DNA of 64,000 nt from Elysia crispata. Taxonomy: Eukaryota > Mollusca > Gastropoda > Plakobranchidae. The stretch spans positions 1,055,001-1,119,000 of the forward strand of contig JAWDGP010004927.1 in assembly GCA_033675545.1 (NCBI GenBank), read 5' to 3'. Of this stretch, positions 47,371 to 63,029 are shown one piece after another. The notes below the pieces were generated by a model. The model did no database searches. It was given only the letters and a program-made list of their open reading frames with translations, and was not told the origin of the DNA. The stretch's first letter is position 1. Every line of letters begins with the position of its first letter. The translations under genes were made by a program, and so were the position numbers.

Positions 47371-48575
47371 ACAGCCTGATTAAAGACTAGTCTAGATGTA
47401 GATTCTTCACTAGACCCACCACATAAAGATTCTACTCAAGACCATTAAATTTGTACAACATGTAGGTTCTATTTTTTACCATATCGAGGTTATCTAAAAA
47501 ACTAGGTTCTAGCTGAGACTAGTGTGGAAGACCTAACAGTCGAGACATCCAAGATCTTTATAAAACTAGGTTCTAGCGTAGACTAGTATGCAAGGACTAA
47601 TAGTTGAGACATCGATGTTTCTATAAGACTAGGTTCTAGCTAAGGCTTGTTCAAAAGGATTGACAGTTGAGACAACGAGGTTGTCCGTAATACCAGGTTT
47701 TAGTTTAGATTGGTGTGGAAGGGCCACTTAGTGGTTGTCTATATGACTAAGTTCTAACTGGCACAAGAGTGGATGGACTTACAGTCGAGACATAGAAATT
47801 CTCTGTAAGACTTGATCTAGCTTAGAGAGTGTGGAAGGACTAATAGTTGAAACATCGAGGTTCTATGCGTTAGTTCAGGTTGCAGATTAGACTAGTGTGG
47901 AAGGACTAATAGTTGAAACATCGAGGTTCTATGCGTTAGTTCAGGTTCTAGATTAGACTAGTGTGGAAGGACTGATAGTTGAAACATCGAGGTTCTATGC
48001 GTTAGTTCAGGTTGCAGATTAGACTAGTGTGGAAGGACTGATAGTTGAAACATCGAGGGTCTTTGCGTTAGTTCAGGTTCTCGATTAGACTAGTGTGGAA
48101 GGACTGATAGTTGAAACATCGAGGTTCTATGCGTTAGTTCAGGTTCTAGATTAGACTGGTGTGGAAGGACTGATAGTTGAAACATCGAGGTTCTATGCGT
48201 TAGTTCAGGTTCTAGATTAGACTAGTGTGGAAGGACTAATAGTTGAAACATCGAGGTTCTATGCGTTAGTTCAGGTTCTAGATTAGACTAGTGTGGAAGG
48301 ACTGATAGTTGAAACATCGAGGTTCTATGCGTTAGTTCAGGTTCTAGATTAGACTAGTGTGGAAGGACTGATAGTTGAAACATCGAGGTTCTATTCGTTA
48401 GTTCAGGTTCTAGATTAGACTAGTGTGGAAGGACTAATAGTTGAAACATCGAGGTTCTATGCGTTAGTTCAGGTTCTAGATTAGACTAGTGTGGAAGGAC
48501 TGATAGTTGAAATATCGGGGATTTCTATAAGACTAGAATTTAGCTTAGACTAGTGTGGAAGGACTAACAGTCGTA
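47371..48575. repeat. 66-bp minisatellite array
   Basis: Eleven near-identical 66-bp units between about 47830 and 48510 (gattagactagtgtggaagg, actgatagttgaaacatcga, ggttctatgcgttagttcag; period checked at 47912/47978) are flanked on the left by about seven strongly diverged units reaching back to 47371. Copies differ mainly as gttgcag/gttctag and aactaat/aactgat. Confidence 0.95.
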
Positions 48576-49990
48576 GACAACAAAGAGAAGAGGGAGAAAA
48601 AGCTTATCGTTCTACTCTACTCACTCGTACCTAGGAACCTGATCTGCAAAGGTCATCGACATCCTTCCACTACAGAAATCCTAACAACTGCTGAAAGTCA
48701 AACACATTCAAGAAGTTATAGATAGACACCATCAGTAACCCACTCTTATGCCGACACTCTTGCGTCTGGGACGAGCAGCAGAGGAGATTATTGAACGGGA
48801 AGCTCTTGACAGACCAGAACTGGTAGTAGACTCACATCAATAGGCGGCCCTACTCGGTAATAAAAAAAAATTAACAACAGCGAAACAATACACGAACGAA
48901 AACTAGAAGTGCCCAAACCATCAAGCTGCTCCCATGAATTCAGATTCCTCAGATTCACCACCCTAGAGCGGTGAGCAGCGCAGCGGGCTTCCATGGTCGC
49001 CGACTCAATTCTGAGATTAAATCGTGAAAACGGGTCAGCATGGCTCTCTAGATAAAAACTCTGCATCTCATCTGATGGGCAGGACTAACGAACCACTCCC
49101 CGCTGAGCGTGAGCGGAGCGCCAAGGGTCAGCTTTCCCTAACTCCAGCACAAAGAATCTGTGGGCCGAGCTGGCTCTCTCACACTGGAAATTATGTCAAT
49201 AGAAACGTTGTTACAAGCTAATAACATATCGAGAATCGAATTGGTTTACACTATATCAACAGACAAGAGTGGCTGTTCCTGGCAGGTTCCATGTCATTGC
49301 CTCGCAGTCTGTCTGCTTCTCTGTCTACTTGTGCGTGTGTCTTGATCTGCCAAATACTTTGATTTCATATCTACTCACCGTCCTCTTAGATGGTATCGCC
49401 TTTTAAATTCTCTATTCCTCCCCCCCCCCACACACACACACTCTCTCTCTCTGTCTATACGAGCCCCTTTCCGCTCTCTGTTTTACTCATTACACTTTGT
49501 CTTTATTTCTCGGGCTCGCTGACTATGAACCCTTCCTGCTCAAGGATCAAAGTTTGCTGAACGTATCTAACTGACCCGTTCAGTGGCAAACGTCAAAGTT
49601 GAAGATAAAAAGAAACGAAAACAAGTCTGGCCCAATTAGAGTTGATGAAATCTCATTTTTCCTGACGTCCAGCAATGTGTTGACCACAAACATTGGTTTT
49701 AATTAGTCTCCAGCGTCCGAACTCGGACTGTGGCCAGAATCAAGCAGTCCATGTTATCCCTGTTATTGACCACTGGTCAACGGTCTACGTCTAACTGTTA
49801 TTGCTAAGGACACGACCGTTTTTAAGTGAGTCCGGGTCAGTGGTAGACGCTTCATTCGGTTCGCTATGTTCCTGATAAATCGAAACTGATTTATTCAGAG
49901 CTACTGGTATATAAGGAGTAGCATGTCAGGAGAATTGACGCTATCAAGTTTAGTTTACTTGTCCATCGAGAGAGAGAGTTGAGCGCGAGA
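48576..49990. other. Intergenic sequence, no gene seen
   Basis: Contains a short poly-C, CA and CT run at 49422-49460. Several short open frames around 48790-49345 have no recognised domain. Confidence 0.5.
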
Positions 49991-51740
<1,750 letters not shown>

Positions 51741-51744
51741 GCGT

Positions 51745-52442
51745 GGGCAGGTGGGTTGGCTTAGACTGCATTATACAAAGATCAACCAAGTGGCACTACT
51801 AATGACAGGTGGGTTGGCTTAGACTGCATTATACAAAGATCAACCAAGTGGCACAACTAATGACAGGTGGGTTGGCTTAGACTGCATTATACAAAGATCA
51901 ACCAAGTGGCACAACTAATGACAGGTGGGTTGGCTTAGACTGCATTATACAAAGATCAACCAAGTGGGACAACTAATGACAGGTGGGTTGGCTTAGACTG
52001 CATTATACAAAGATCAACCAAATGGTACAACTAATGACAGGTGGGTTGGCTTAGATTGCATTATACAAAGATCAACCAAGTGGTACAACTAATGACAGGT
52101 GGGTTGGCTTAGACTGCATTATACAAAGATCAACCAAGTGGTACAACTAATGACAGGTGGGTTGGCTTAGACTGCATTATACAAAGATCAACCAAGTGAT
52201 ACAACTAATGACAGGTGGGTTGGCTTAGACTGCATTATACAAAGATCAACCAAGTGGTACAACTAATGACAGGTGGGTTGGCTTAGACTGCATTATACAA
52301 AGATCAACCAAGTGGTACAACTAATGACAGGTGGGTTGGCTTAGACTGCATTATACAAAGATCAACCAAGTGGTACAACTATTGACAGGTGGGTTGGCTT
52401 AGACTGCATTATACAAAGATCAACCAAGTGATACAACTAATG
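51745..52442. repeat. 58-bp minisatellite, twelve copies
   Basis: Units read gacaggtgggttggcttaga, ctgcattatacaaagatcaa and ccaagtggtacaactaat (period checked at 51804/51862). Copies are almost identical, with variation mainly at gtggc/gtggt/gtgat, so the array is young. Confidence 0.97.
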
Positions 52443-52865
52443 AACGGTCGCTTTCGTTACTGATCTGAGTCTAGGTCCGTTGTCAGTTTTTAGAATGTCA
52501 ACAAGCGTATTCTCTTCACGTGATCCCGGACTTCTCTCAATAAAAGTGAGCCTCTGACAATCTCTTTAAAGCCAAGAATTTGGTTTCATGTCTCAATTGG
52601 AGACACTTTTGAGTCCACAGCCAGAGCCCTTTCAATCGCGACATTTAGAGCCAGTTGAGCACATGAACTTGTTAATCTCAAACGAGGGATGTGCAAATGG
52701 CTGTTATATAACAGCGCTATAGCCGTCAGAGAGATTCTAAAATGCTCTTGATGCAATTATGGAATGATCGGTCTCAAATTTTGCAGAAGTTATAAAACAC
52801 CACTGGCCCTTCCAACAAAGAAGTCATGATCACCAGAGACGAATCCATCAGAGAAACCAGATAGA
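52443..52865. other. Spacer between the 58-bp and 51-bp arrays
   Basis: Unique sequence without a recognised gene. Confidence 0.5.
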
Positions 52866-53575
52866 CTCTAATACAGACAACACAATATTCTCACATCATA
52901 AACAGCCTCACGGGAAGACTAATACAGACAACACAATATTCTCACATCATAAACAGCCTCACGGGAAGACTAATACAGACAACACAATATTCTCACATCA
53001 TAAACAGCCTCACGGGAAGACTAATACAGACAACACAATATTCTCACATCATAAACAGCCTCACGGGAAGACTAATACAGACAACACAATATTCTCACAT
53101 CATAAACAGCCTCACGGGAAGACTAATACAGACAACACAATATTCTCACCTCATGAACAGCCTCACGGGAAGACTAATACAGACAACACAATATTCTCAC
53201 CTCATGAACAGCCTCACGGGAGACTATAATACAGACAACACAATATTCTCACCTCATGAACAGCCTCACGGGAGACTATAATACAGACAACACAATATTC
53301 TCACATCATAAACAGCCTCACGGGAAGACTAATACAGACAACACAATATTCTCACATCATAAACAGCCTCACGGGAAGACTAATACAGACAACACAATAT
53401 TCTCACATCATAAACAGCCTCACGGGAAGACTAATACAGACAACACAATATTCTCACCTCATGAACAGCCTCACGGGAAGACTAATACAGACAACACAAT
53501 ATTCTTACCTCATAAACAGCCTCACGGGAAGACTAATACAGACAACACACTATTCTCACCTCAGGAACAGATAGC
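52866..53575. repeat. 51-bp minisatellite, fourteen copies
   Basis: Units read actaatacagacaacacaat, attctcacatcataaacagc and ctcacgggaag. Subtypes are acatcataaac and acctcatgaac. Two units (53215-53285) carry a one-base rearrangement, gggagactata for gggaagacta. The unit is 17 codons long, so plus-strand frames persist (TNTDNTIFSHHKQPHGK) and the last one runs 20 residues into unique DNA. No splice or start context supports a gene. Confidence 0.95.
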
Positions 53576-53689
53576 AATAAAATTTGAATTTATGGAAAGG
53601 TTTATCGAAAGACTAAATAAACATACTTGAGCAACTTGCTTCGGTATGAAAATGCTGTTTAAATCTCTGTTGTGATTGCAGTGGTTGAT

Positions 53690-53945
53690 AGAGAGGTTTC
53701 CGTTTTCTCTAACACCTTCTACTATTTTTATCTTTTTACTTTTTATTCTTCTTCCTTTTTTTTTTCTCTCCCATTCACTCCCAAAATCTTACTCTTTTTC
53801 TCACTCATTTTTTCCTCGTTTTATTTTCTTTTCTCCTCCTCCTAGCCTCTTTTTCTTGTTCTTGTTCTTCTTCTCTCTCTTCCTCTTCGTGTCCAATTCC
53901 TCCTTACTCTTATCTCTTTTCCTCTCCTTTCCCTCCTAGCTTATC
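53690..53945. repeat. Polypyrimidine-rich tract
   Basis: About 250 bases are mostly C and T on the plus strand without a fixed period. Confidence 0.7.
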
Positions 53946-54078
53946 GTTTTTTTAATTCTCCTCTATCACTTTTGCTAAAACCCTCATCTCTTTCTTTTGG
54001 ACTACTTGAATACTTCTCTTTTAGTAATATAACATACGGTATTGGATTCTAAGTTTGTAATTAAAAAAATGAAACAAG

Positions 54079-54083
<5 letters not shown>

Positions 54084-54172
<89 letters not shown>
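54084..54172. repeat. (GA)n microsatellite
   Basis: About 43 GA units. Confidence 0.97.
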
Positions 54173-54174
<2 letters not shown>

Positions 54175-54718
54175 AAGGAAACAGGATGTCTAGTAACTTT
54201 TAAAGAAAAAATCCGCTCAGTTTATCCAGCCGGATTTTTCCACTTGTTCTATATTTATTTCATGGCTTTAATTAGCTTTTAATCTTCAAACTACACTTGC
54301 AAATCCAAAGAATGCTAGGGAACACGCTAGTGTGTCACTATTTTAAATTATCCCAAACATGAAAGAGGTTGAAAGCGAAATATTTCCTATCGTACATCAC
54401 ACTTGGTGCGAAAAAACATGACTTGTGTGTGTGTTGCCACGGAAGGCAAGAATTGCTTCCTGTTCCAGATTCCTCCCAAACCAACTAATGTCTCAGTTCC
54501 CTTATAGAAAAAATGTCCCTAATTTCAGTGTAATATATGATTTCCTCTGCAAGTAGGACTCGATTTAGCTTAGGGATAAGCTCTTACATGTCAAGACATA
54601 ACGTTCACCCTATCAACACCTCTTTGCCTCTTTAAAAGATTTCATTAAAAACTTCTGGTCTTTGTGTAGGAGATTCATGCATTGCGTATTAACTGCCTTC
54701 AATGTTGTGTTTTCGTTG
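54173..54718. other. Intergenic sequence, no gene seen
   Basis: No array or coding signal. Confidence 0.5.
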
Positions 54719-54942
<224 letters not shown>

Positions 54943-55534
54943 AAAAAAATTGAGTAGCAGGGAGGAAATAAAATAAATGCCTCGTTGATTCTGACATCAC
55001 TCATTTCATTTTGAATGAATGAAATTTATTATTGAGTTATCAATCTTAGGAGCGCCTCAAATTAATCGGGCCTAGTTTACTAATTGCTTTCATGACAGGA
55101 ACACAATACAAACCAAAACGCAACATAAGATAAAAAAAACATAAAGCAAACTTGTTTTTCCCCAATCCAGCTCGAAATGTGTTTGAACATTTATTTAAGC
55201 TTCCATGTAAAACAGAACATCATTGTCTTCAATCTAGTGTCTGATACGTACGGGAAAAACCTGTGTCATTTTCTTCAAAAACAGCAAAAAATTTTGACAC
55301 GATAAAATTCAAGCGCAGGAAACCGACATTTAAAGACGCAGCTTGTCATTCACAGGAAGAAAAAAAACTCTAAAAAGATTTCAGATTTGCAACATGGCAG
55401 GGAGAAAGTTTTCAAGCCTGCCAGATTCGCTCCATCTAAAAAACGTTCCAAATTTCCGTATGTGAGGGGTGATTAGAAAAGTGCAAACAACTCAAATGAG
55501 AAGTGCTAAAATTCTTATGGAATCTACTATTCTA

Positions 55535-55538
<4 letters not shown>
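54943..55538. other. Intergenic sequence, no gene seen
   Basis: No array or coding signal. Confidence 0.5.
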
Positions 55539-55603
<65 letters not shown>

Positions 55604-55625
55604 AGAGAGAGAACGAAACGAAGAA
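55539..55625. repeat. (GA)n microsatellite
   Basis: About 31 GA units then a short decayed purine stretch. Confidence 0.97.
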
Positions 55626-55929
55626 AGAGGAAGAGAATCAAGCAGACACATTAAACTAATGTAAAGAGGCAACAGACAAACAGAAAGGGGAAGAATAGTA
55701 AAACGCCTGTTTATGGCAAGTCTGTTCGCTGCGTTTTCCAATATAAAAGTTTTAGACTTAATTGCATCCCTCCGTCTTGGATAAAACTTTTAGAGAACCC
55801 ATAATTGAGTAGTGCTGAAGATAAAGATTGCCGTGGCAGACACAAGTGTCTCTCGTACCTCATCTCTCCCAGACAGACGGGCTCGGCCGGGGGCGGGGGA
55901 GGGTTGCGCTACCACCAAGGTTTTCTCAC

Positions 55930-55994
55930 CATCGTGTTGGTGATCTTCTAGGAACCTCTTGCTGCTAGGCACGGGCACCCACGCACGCAGAATT
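55930..55994 (-). other. Weak candidate micro-exon
   Basis: On the minus strand a 65-base GC-richer segment lies between a possible acceptor (aaacacgacag) and a GATG|GTGAGA donor, open in one frame as ILRAWVPVPSSKRFLEDHQH. The acceptor lacks a good pyrimidine tract and I recognise no family, so this is only a pointer. Confidence 0.2.
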
Positions 55995-56024
55995 CTGTCG
56001 TGTTTGTCACTGAAGTATCAATAA

Positions 56025-56106
56025 GGACCCCCCCCTCCCCCTCTCCCTCTGTCTGTCTTTCCCCCCTCTCCATCCCCCCCCCCCCCACCTCCCTCTCTCC
56101 CTCTCA
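56025..56106. repeat. C-rich / CT-rich low-complexity tract
   Basis: Poly-C runs broken by ctct, including a 13-base C run near 56078. Confidence 0.9.
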
Positions 56107-56197
56107 ATGTCGCCTTCTAAAACAAAGTAAGCCGATACCGAGAGCGATCAGATTAGATTAGACGAGACCATGATCGTAATAAAGCAACACAGCAGGA

Positions 56198-56199
56198 AT

Positions 56200-56234
<35 letters not shown>

Positions 56235-56240
56235 AAACAA
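56198..56240. repeat. (AAC)n microsatellite
   Basis: Twelve AAC triplets. Confidence 0.95.
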
Positions 56241-57660
56241 CTTCGGCAGAATCACAGAGAGTACAGGATTGTGGTTAATTTGTCATTGACGCGACATTTC
56301 AGTCAGAGAAATGTGTTTGAGATACTTCTCGTCACTCGAAAAGCTTTTCCCAATTAATGCGGAATAGTTCGGTCAGAAAATAGACAGAAGGGCTTCAACA
56401 AAAAGGCTACATTGGAAGATAAAGCAAAACATAGTAATTGATTAGCTCTGTGCAACAAAACTCAAAATCTTACAGTTTTAATAATTTCGAAATGGTATAC
56501 ATTGTTTAATGGTTATTTACATCTCCATATCAACTTAAAAGCCTGTAGATGTTTATTTTCTGCTAAAAATTTCCGATATCTGGTCAAGCTCCAAGCTCAT
56601 TGAATCCAAACTCCTAAGCTCAGTGACAGAATGTGCACCTAAGTTGTAATCGTGAAACCTATGGATGTCCATGCTTGTCTCATTCTCACTAATTGGCCTC
56701 TGCTTTGCCGTCTCGAGCTAAGATGCTTCACACTTTCAGCTGAAAGTAGTGTTAAACTCAACAAAATTAGCTTTTGCGTGTTCCTGTTTGTGATGTCAAG
56801 GACCTAAAAAGGCTTCCTTCATCGAAACACTTGACATTAGCTGCGCCCTTATGGCTTTTTTTGGGAAGCTCATGGGACGCTAGACTAAGATTTCTCAAGA
56901 CATTTGTTTTTTGTTTACTAAAATGTTTTACAACAGACGAAATAAAAAACATTAATTAGCTCGAACTGGAGCAGTTAAGAGGAATATTTTGGTAACAGCC
57001 CATTACCCTGATGTGTTTAGGAGATCACAGGCTCCCATCTAACAACCTTTTAGACCTTTTGGTGCGAACAACAAGTATCAATTAACAGACGACCACACCA
57101 CATGTAGAAACGGATAAGCGTAACTTATCAACTTGCTTTGCTGGCTGATTTCCATTGAAAGATCGCGTGACAATTTTTAATAAAATCCTCCATCGAGCCA
57201 CTAAACATAGTCACATTTTTGAAAATCTAAACACCAAACGTACAACCAGTTACAAATGTTAAAAATCTTTTACAGAACTTTAACGAGAGAAACGCAATCA
57301 AATTTGTATTCTTATTCAGACTCAAAAATTGCAAACTTCTATGCAAATATCTACAAAACAATGCAAGCAAGAGAAATAAACAAACAGTATAGAAATTACT
57401 TTTAGAGAAATGTACACCCGCGAGAGTGCAAGGAACGTTACAAAGTACAGAACTCAGTAAGGCACTAGAATTACTCACCAGATCATTGTAGACATTCAAT
57501 ATCCGCAGAGTGTTCCATCTTCACCGCAGTCACAATTCGAGCTAAGTGAATTAAAGAATAGTCAAGCATATCAAGCTATTTTCAGTTCCCAAAGAGATAT
57601 TTACCGAACAACCGTGAGGAACTCCGCAGTCAGCCTTGAATATTACCTGTAATAAACTAC
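56241..57660. other. Intergenic sequence, no gene seen
   Basis: A GTGAGT donor-like word near 57475 on the minus strand was examined; all three frames of the segment before it hit stops, so no exon is called. Confidence 0.5.
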
Positions 57661-57950
<290 letters not shown>

Positions 57951-60462
57951 GTAATATTGGTTGTAGTGTTGGAAGTTCTGCTATTACCATCACATTTACC
58001 TTCAATAAAGTTTCTGAATTTTCGAGCTATCTTTAAGACAACAGCCACAACTACACTAACATCTGGCTAGGGCTCCTACCACTCACAGCTAAGCCGTCTG
58101 GAAAACCCCAGCTGTCAGCTAGTGTGACTGCGCTGATAATCTAATGAAGGATGAGTCTTTGAATAAGTTATGATAATTTTTTGTAATTCTGTTTTAACAC
58201 ATCGGCTAGACTTTCTCACGTCTTTTTTTTTTTCGTCTCCCATCTATTCAGTTGTGCATTTTATTGGCTGTGTAAGCTGGTCGTCTGTGTTCCGCTCCAC
58301 TAGGATTGATATGGTAAGGTCACCGTGACTTATCTTCATAACCTCTTGACAACACAATCCAACTCCCGACCATTCCCTGCGGTTTCTGTAACTTGGTGTA
58401 ACAATAAAGCGCAATACACCGCAATGCGTCACTAAAAGTTTAAACAGTTAATAGAAAACTGGACTATATAAACCAACGTGATTAGCGAATATAGTGCGAA
58501 AAACATGATTGTTTAGAAGAAGAAAGCTGATGGAAGATTTCCGACACTTCCGGGAGGGGCAGATTGGTCTGTTGTGGCGTACAAAGCTAAGTATTTTTTT
58601 CAGTCAAGATTCTGGGAATGAAGTCGGAAGATAAAACGAAAAGAGTTTTCTGCGGTCAGTGTGTGATACTGATTCGGACAATCACGCTAGGAATCCAAAG
58701 GACCACAAACAACTTTAACTCTTCAAATAAAAGAAAAGAAATGGATTCAGAAATCGATCGTAATGCCTGAGGAGTGTAGAAATCTCGTTCACGATAGAAG
58801 GACACAACTTATCTGAGGATAACAGACTTGCTAGTATCTCGATTTTCCACTTATCGAGTTCAGACCGTATCGATGTTTTATGTTTGTATAAAGTGGCTCC
58901 TGCTTCGTAATAATTTAAAGGATCAAATGTTGGGAAAAAAGGTTGGTTGAAAACTCACAACCAAATCAATCAAAATATTAAGAAGAATTCTAAAATAAAT
59001 TTTCTCTACTTTAATGACTCCATCTACAAACTTACTCATTTCTAGTGTTTTTATTTTTATATTTTGACGAGGAAAATTTTTCCTCAAATTTCCCAGCACT
59101 GGAATATTTCATCTGCTATGACCTGACAAATCTACATAATTGTATTTAGAAACCATATAGAGCAAACCATAACGGCCGAAACCCCAGCGAGAGGTCTTGG
59201 CTTATGAGGAAACAGTTTTTAGGAAGAAAACGTTCTGAGAAGGACTTGTGGAGTACAGGCTGTGTGGAGGTAGGACCAGTTCTACAGGTAGATAAACTGA
59301 TGCGCCTGACGTGCCCAAGTTAATGGATTGTGGGCGGAGCTAAAGGCCCAACCCTCGCGGAACCAAATTATTGACTATTGTGTCACAAAAGCTCTCTTGT
59401 GGCGGAAGAGTTACAAAAATTGTCAAAGTTAACTAAGTGACTATGAAGAGGTATACGGAATGTGGTAACAACGTCCACAAAACAAGCAACAGAGCATTAG
59501 AGGTTTATGTAGATGTGTCCAAGTAATGCAGGAAAAGCTCAGAGCCACAAGGTTTAAAGGTGACAGTCGCCAGTGATTAAATCATTTCTAGTTCAGTGAC
59601 TCCGATCTTAGATCGCTATGATGACGTCACGGCTCCAAAGCCTGGTGGATATCAGGTCTAAGGTGTCCCGATGCTTACGGTGTGTAACGTATTTTGTTAC
59701 AGCATACATGTACTTCTAATCAGAGACCAGATTCGAACTAGGCTCAATTTTCTCTGTTAAGATTATCTGGGCAGAAAGATAACACAAAGCTTAATTTTGA
59801 TTAAAGTATTATCCTCCATGCTAATGTCGCAAAAATATTTATGGCCTATGGTGACTATCCACAATGGACAAATCGAGTTTTATCATCCTTAGCATTTCTC
59901 TACAGTTTCAGATGACTGTGATCAAAATCACTTTGGCCTCTGAGGGTCAAGTTGCTCATAACAAATGAAGAAAAGCTTATATCAATAATATTTTGTACAA
60001 CAAACGCCTCTCAGCAAACACATGTATGCAATCGTTTTATTGCCATCGCATAGTTTTGAGAGTGTTTCACTAGAACTTTTTTGTCCTGAAATGTTGCAGC
60101 TGATGACAGAGAACGATCCCGTCCGCTGTTTATCATTACAGAATAGACATGCGAAACAATAAATCAAGGAGAGAATAGAAACAGACAAACCTGGGGTTGG
60201 AATGCTGTATGCATTGCTAAAACAAACAAACATCAGATTTGAACCTCACATACAGCGCGACGTACAAAATAGGAAAATGAAGAAAAACTGAGCAAGTTTA
60301 TTTTTGTTGTAGTTACTAGGGACGAACTAAAAACAGCTGGCAGTTTTGACAAGGCAGTAAAGAGAATGAGGTAAGACACGGCGTTATGTCATTCAAACAA
60401 CATAGAGACGATGCAAAGTGAACTATCGGCGTCTACCGTGAATATCAAGCCTTGGAACATTC
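57951..60462. other. Intergenic sequence, no gene seen
   Basis: Two and a half kilobases of ordinary AT-rich sequence without arrays or recognised exons. Confidence 0.5.
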
Positions 60463-60610
60463 ATGTGAAAGGGGCTGATGGCCCAGTAGGTGGTACACTT
60501 ACTCTGAGACTTGCGGCGATTCTCCTTCTCCAGCTAGGATTCACTTACACCAGTGATGGCACGCTGAGAACCACTTGGTCATGCCACACCCGACGGAGGC
60601 TCGCCTCACC
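60463..60610 (+). repeat. tRNA-derived SINE candidate
   Basis: ggggctgatggcccagtagg matches the 5' end and A box (TRGCNNAGYNGG) of a tRNA, followed by an anticodon-arm-like ttactctgagacttg and a weak B box in ctaggattcacttac. The body (agtgatggcacgctgagaac) is not tRNA-like. This fits a SINE head and body. Confidence 0.45.
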
Positions 60611-61249
60611 ACTTAGTAAAAACTTAATTTATCAATCTAAAAAACAGTTGTGTTATTGTGTTTTCAAAGAGGAGACTGGGCTAAAAGAAAACAGGTAGAA
60701 GGGTTGAGGTAAGATTGCGAACAAATTAAGCCATATCTGATTGGCAACTATGACACATTATCACACAGTTTTATTTGCAAGCGGTAGCTGGTTAAGTGAA
60801 GTCCAAGAGACCTGGAGACAACAGAAACCAAAAGCTGCGTTAAGAGGTTACAACTGGTCCACTTACCTTTCACTCAGTCGCGGCTGTGGAGCTTTTCTCC
60901 GTATCTACTTTAGGCTTCCCTTTTATTTGTCCAGAGACTCCTGCGGAAGAGATGCAAAAAAATATTCATCAGCGAAAATTATTCTCACGGGAAAGACTGC
61001 GTTGGTGTCTTCCTGTTTCTGATAATAGAATTATTTCAGTTGGTCTGGCCGTATGAGAGGGTATGGCCAGGTAATCAACCGTGAGATGGACTAGAGAGGG
61101 AGAAGAGAGATAATGTTATTAAACATGCAGCTATGCCCTGAGGGCACATGACTGAAAAATGAGTGGGAGATATTCATCTCGTATGCAACAGGCGGATATG
61201 CTCTACCACCAACTGCTCTTCCCCACCCAAGGCCAAGCCATGCTCACTA

Positions 61250-61345
61250 CGGCATGTGTTGGCTCAGCTGATTGAGCGGGACGCGGACACTCCCTTACAT
61301 GCACCGCACAACTCTCCGCACACCGCCGAGCGGTTTACTGAGTGA
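61250..61345 (+). repeat. Second tRNA-like SINE candidate
   Basis: tgttggctcagctgattgag and cgggacgcggacac match a tRNA D-arm and A box; no good B box is seen. Lower confidence than the one at 60463. Confidence 0.3.
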
Positions 61346-61990
<645 letters not shown>

Positions 61991-62223
61991 TACGATTTCC
62001 ACGCAAAAGACTGCATAATAAAAGAAAACCAAAGCCATGAGAATGGATTAACAATTGCTGAAGGAATCTGTAGAGCCCGCCTGATGGAGTTACATTAGTT
62101 ACTAGGAAACTCCGCCCACTTTCCTAGGTGTATCTTCACAGACTTTCACAGAGCAATACACTAACACGACTGAATTTATACCGTATTCACAGTTTGACTT
62201 AAAGGCGAGGAAGAAAAAAGAAA

Positions 62224-62620
62224 CTGGTTAATCTCCCACGATGCGGGCTTGCAGCATGCAAAGTGTGATATGTTTAGGGACTCTATGACATTATAGCAAC
62301 TGGTTAATCTCCCACGATGCGGGCTTGCAGCATGCAAAGTGTGATATGTTTAGGGACTCTATGACATTATAGCGACTGGTTAATCTCCCACGATGCGGGC
62401 TTGCAGCATGCAAAGTGTGATATGTTTAGGGACTCTATGACATTATAGCGACTGGTTAATCTCCCACGATGCGGGCTTGCAGCATGCAAAGTGTGATATG
62501 TTTAGGGACTCTATGACATTATAGCAACTGGTTAATCTCCCACGATGCAGGCTTGTAGCTTGCAATGTGTGATATGTTTAGGGACTCTCTGACATTCTAG
62601 CGACTGGTTAATCTTGGCAA
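62224..62620. repeat. 76-bp minisatellite, about five copies
   Basis: The word ctggttaatct recurs at 62224, 62300, 62376, 62452, 62528 and 62604, an exact 76-bp period. The first four copies are almost identical, the fifth is diverged (tgcaggcttgtagcttgc) and the sixth is cut short. Confidence 0.97.
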
Positions 62621-63029
62621 CTACGACATCAGTATCTATGATGCCAACAAAAACGACTGACTATTCGCTGCTAGCCGTCCCCCCCACTTGCCGCCTGTTC
62701 AGTTATTGACACGCATTAAAACTAAAATAATATCGCAAACACTGACATGCATGAAGATAACAAAATTGATAGTAAAAATAATGACATGCATTATGATAAC
62801 AAAACTGATTGAACAAAACGCGCAAGGGCCATAAGACTGATCGCAGCATTACTGGCAAAATGAAAAGCAAAACTCATTCCTATGTGTCTATTCAACCATG
62901 TTTTAAAGGCTTTATAATCAACAAGGAAATCGATAGCTTTTACTAGATCTGGATACTAAGTGAAATATTTATGTTGCTCGAAAAAGACGTATACGTTATT
63001 GTAGAGTAAGATAAGATATCATCAATAAA
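62621..63029. other. Flank of the LINE 3' end
   Basis: No gene. The half nearest 63029 may include the element's 3' untranslated sequence (minus strand gatgatatcttatc). Confidence 0.45.

Noticed and set aside
55930-55994. Confident gene call for the GC-rich minus-strand segment
   Set aside because: Splice acceptor is weak and no family is recognised; kept only as a low-confidence pointer.
57227-57499. Possible exon ending at a GTGAGT donor near 57475 on the minus strand
   Set aside because: The segment between the nearest plausible acceptor and the donor has stops in all three frames.
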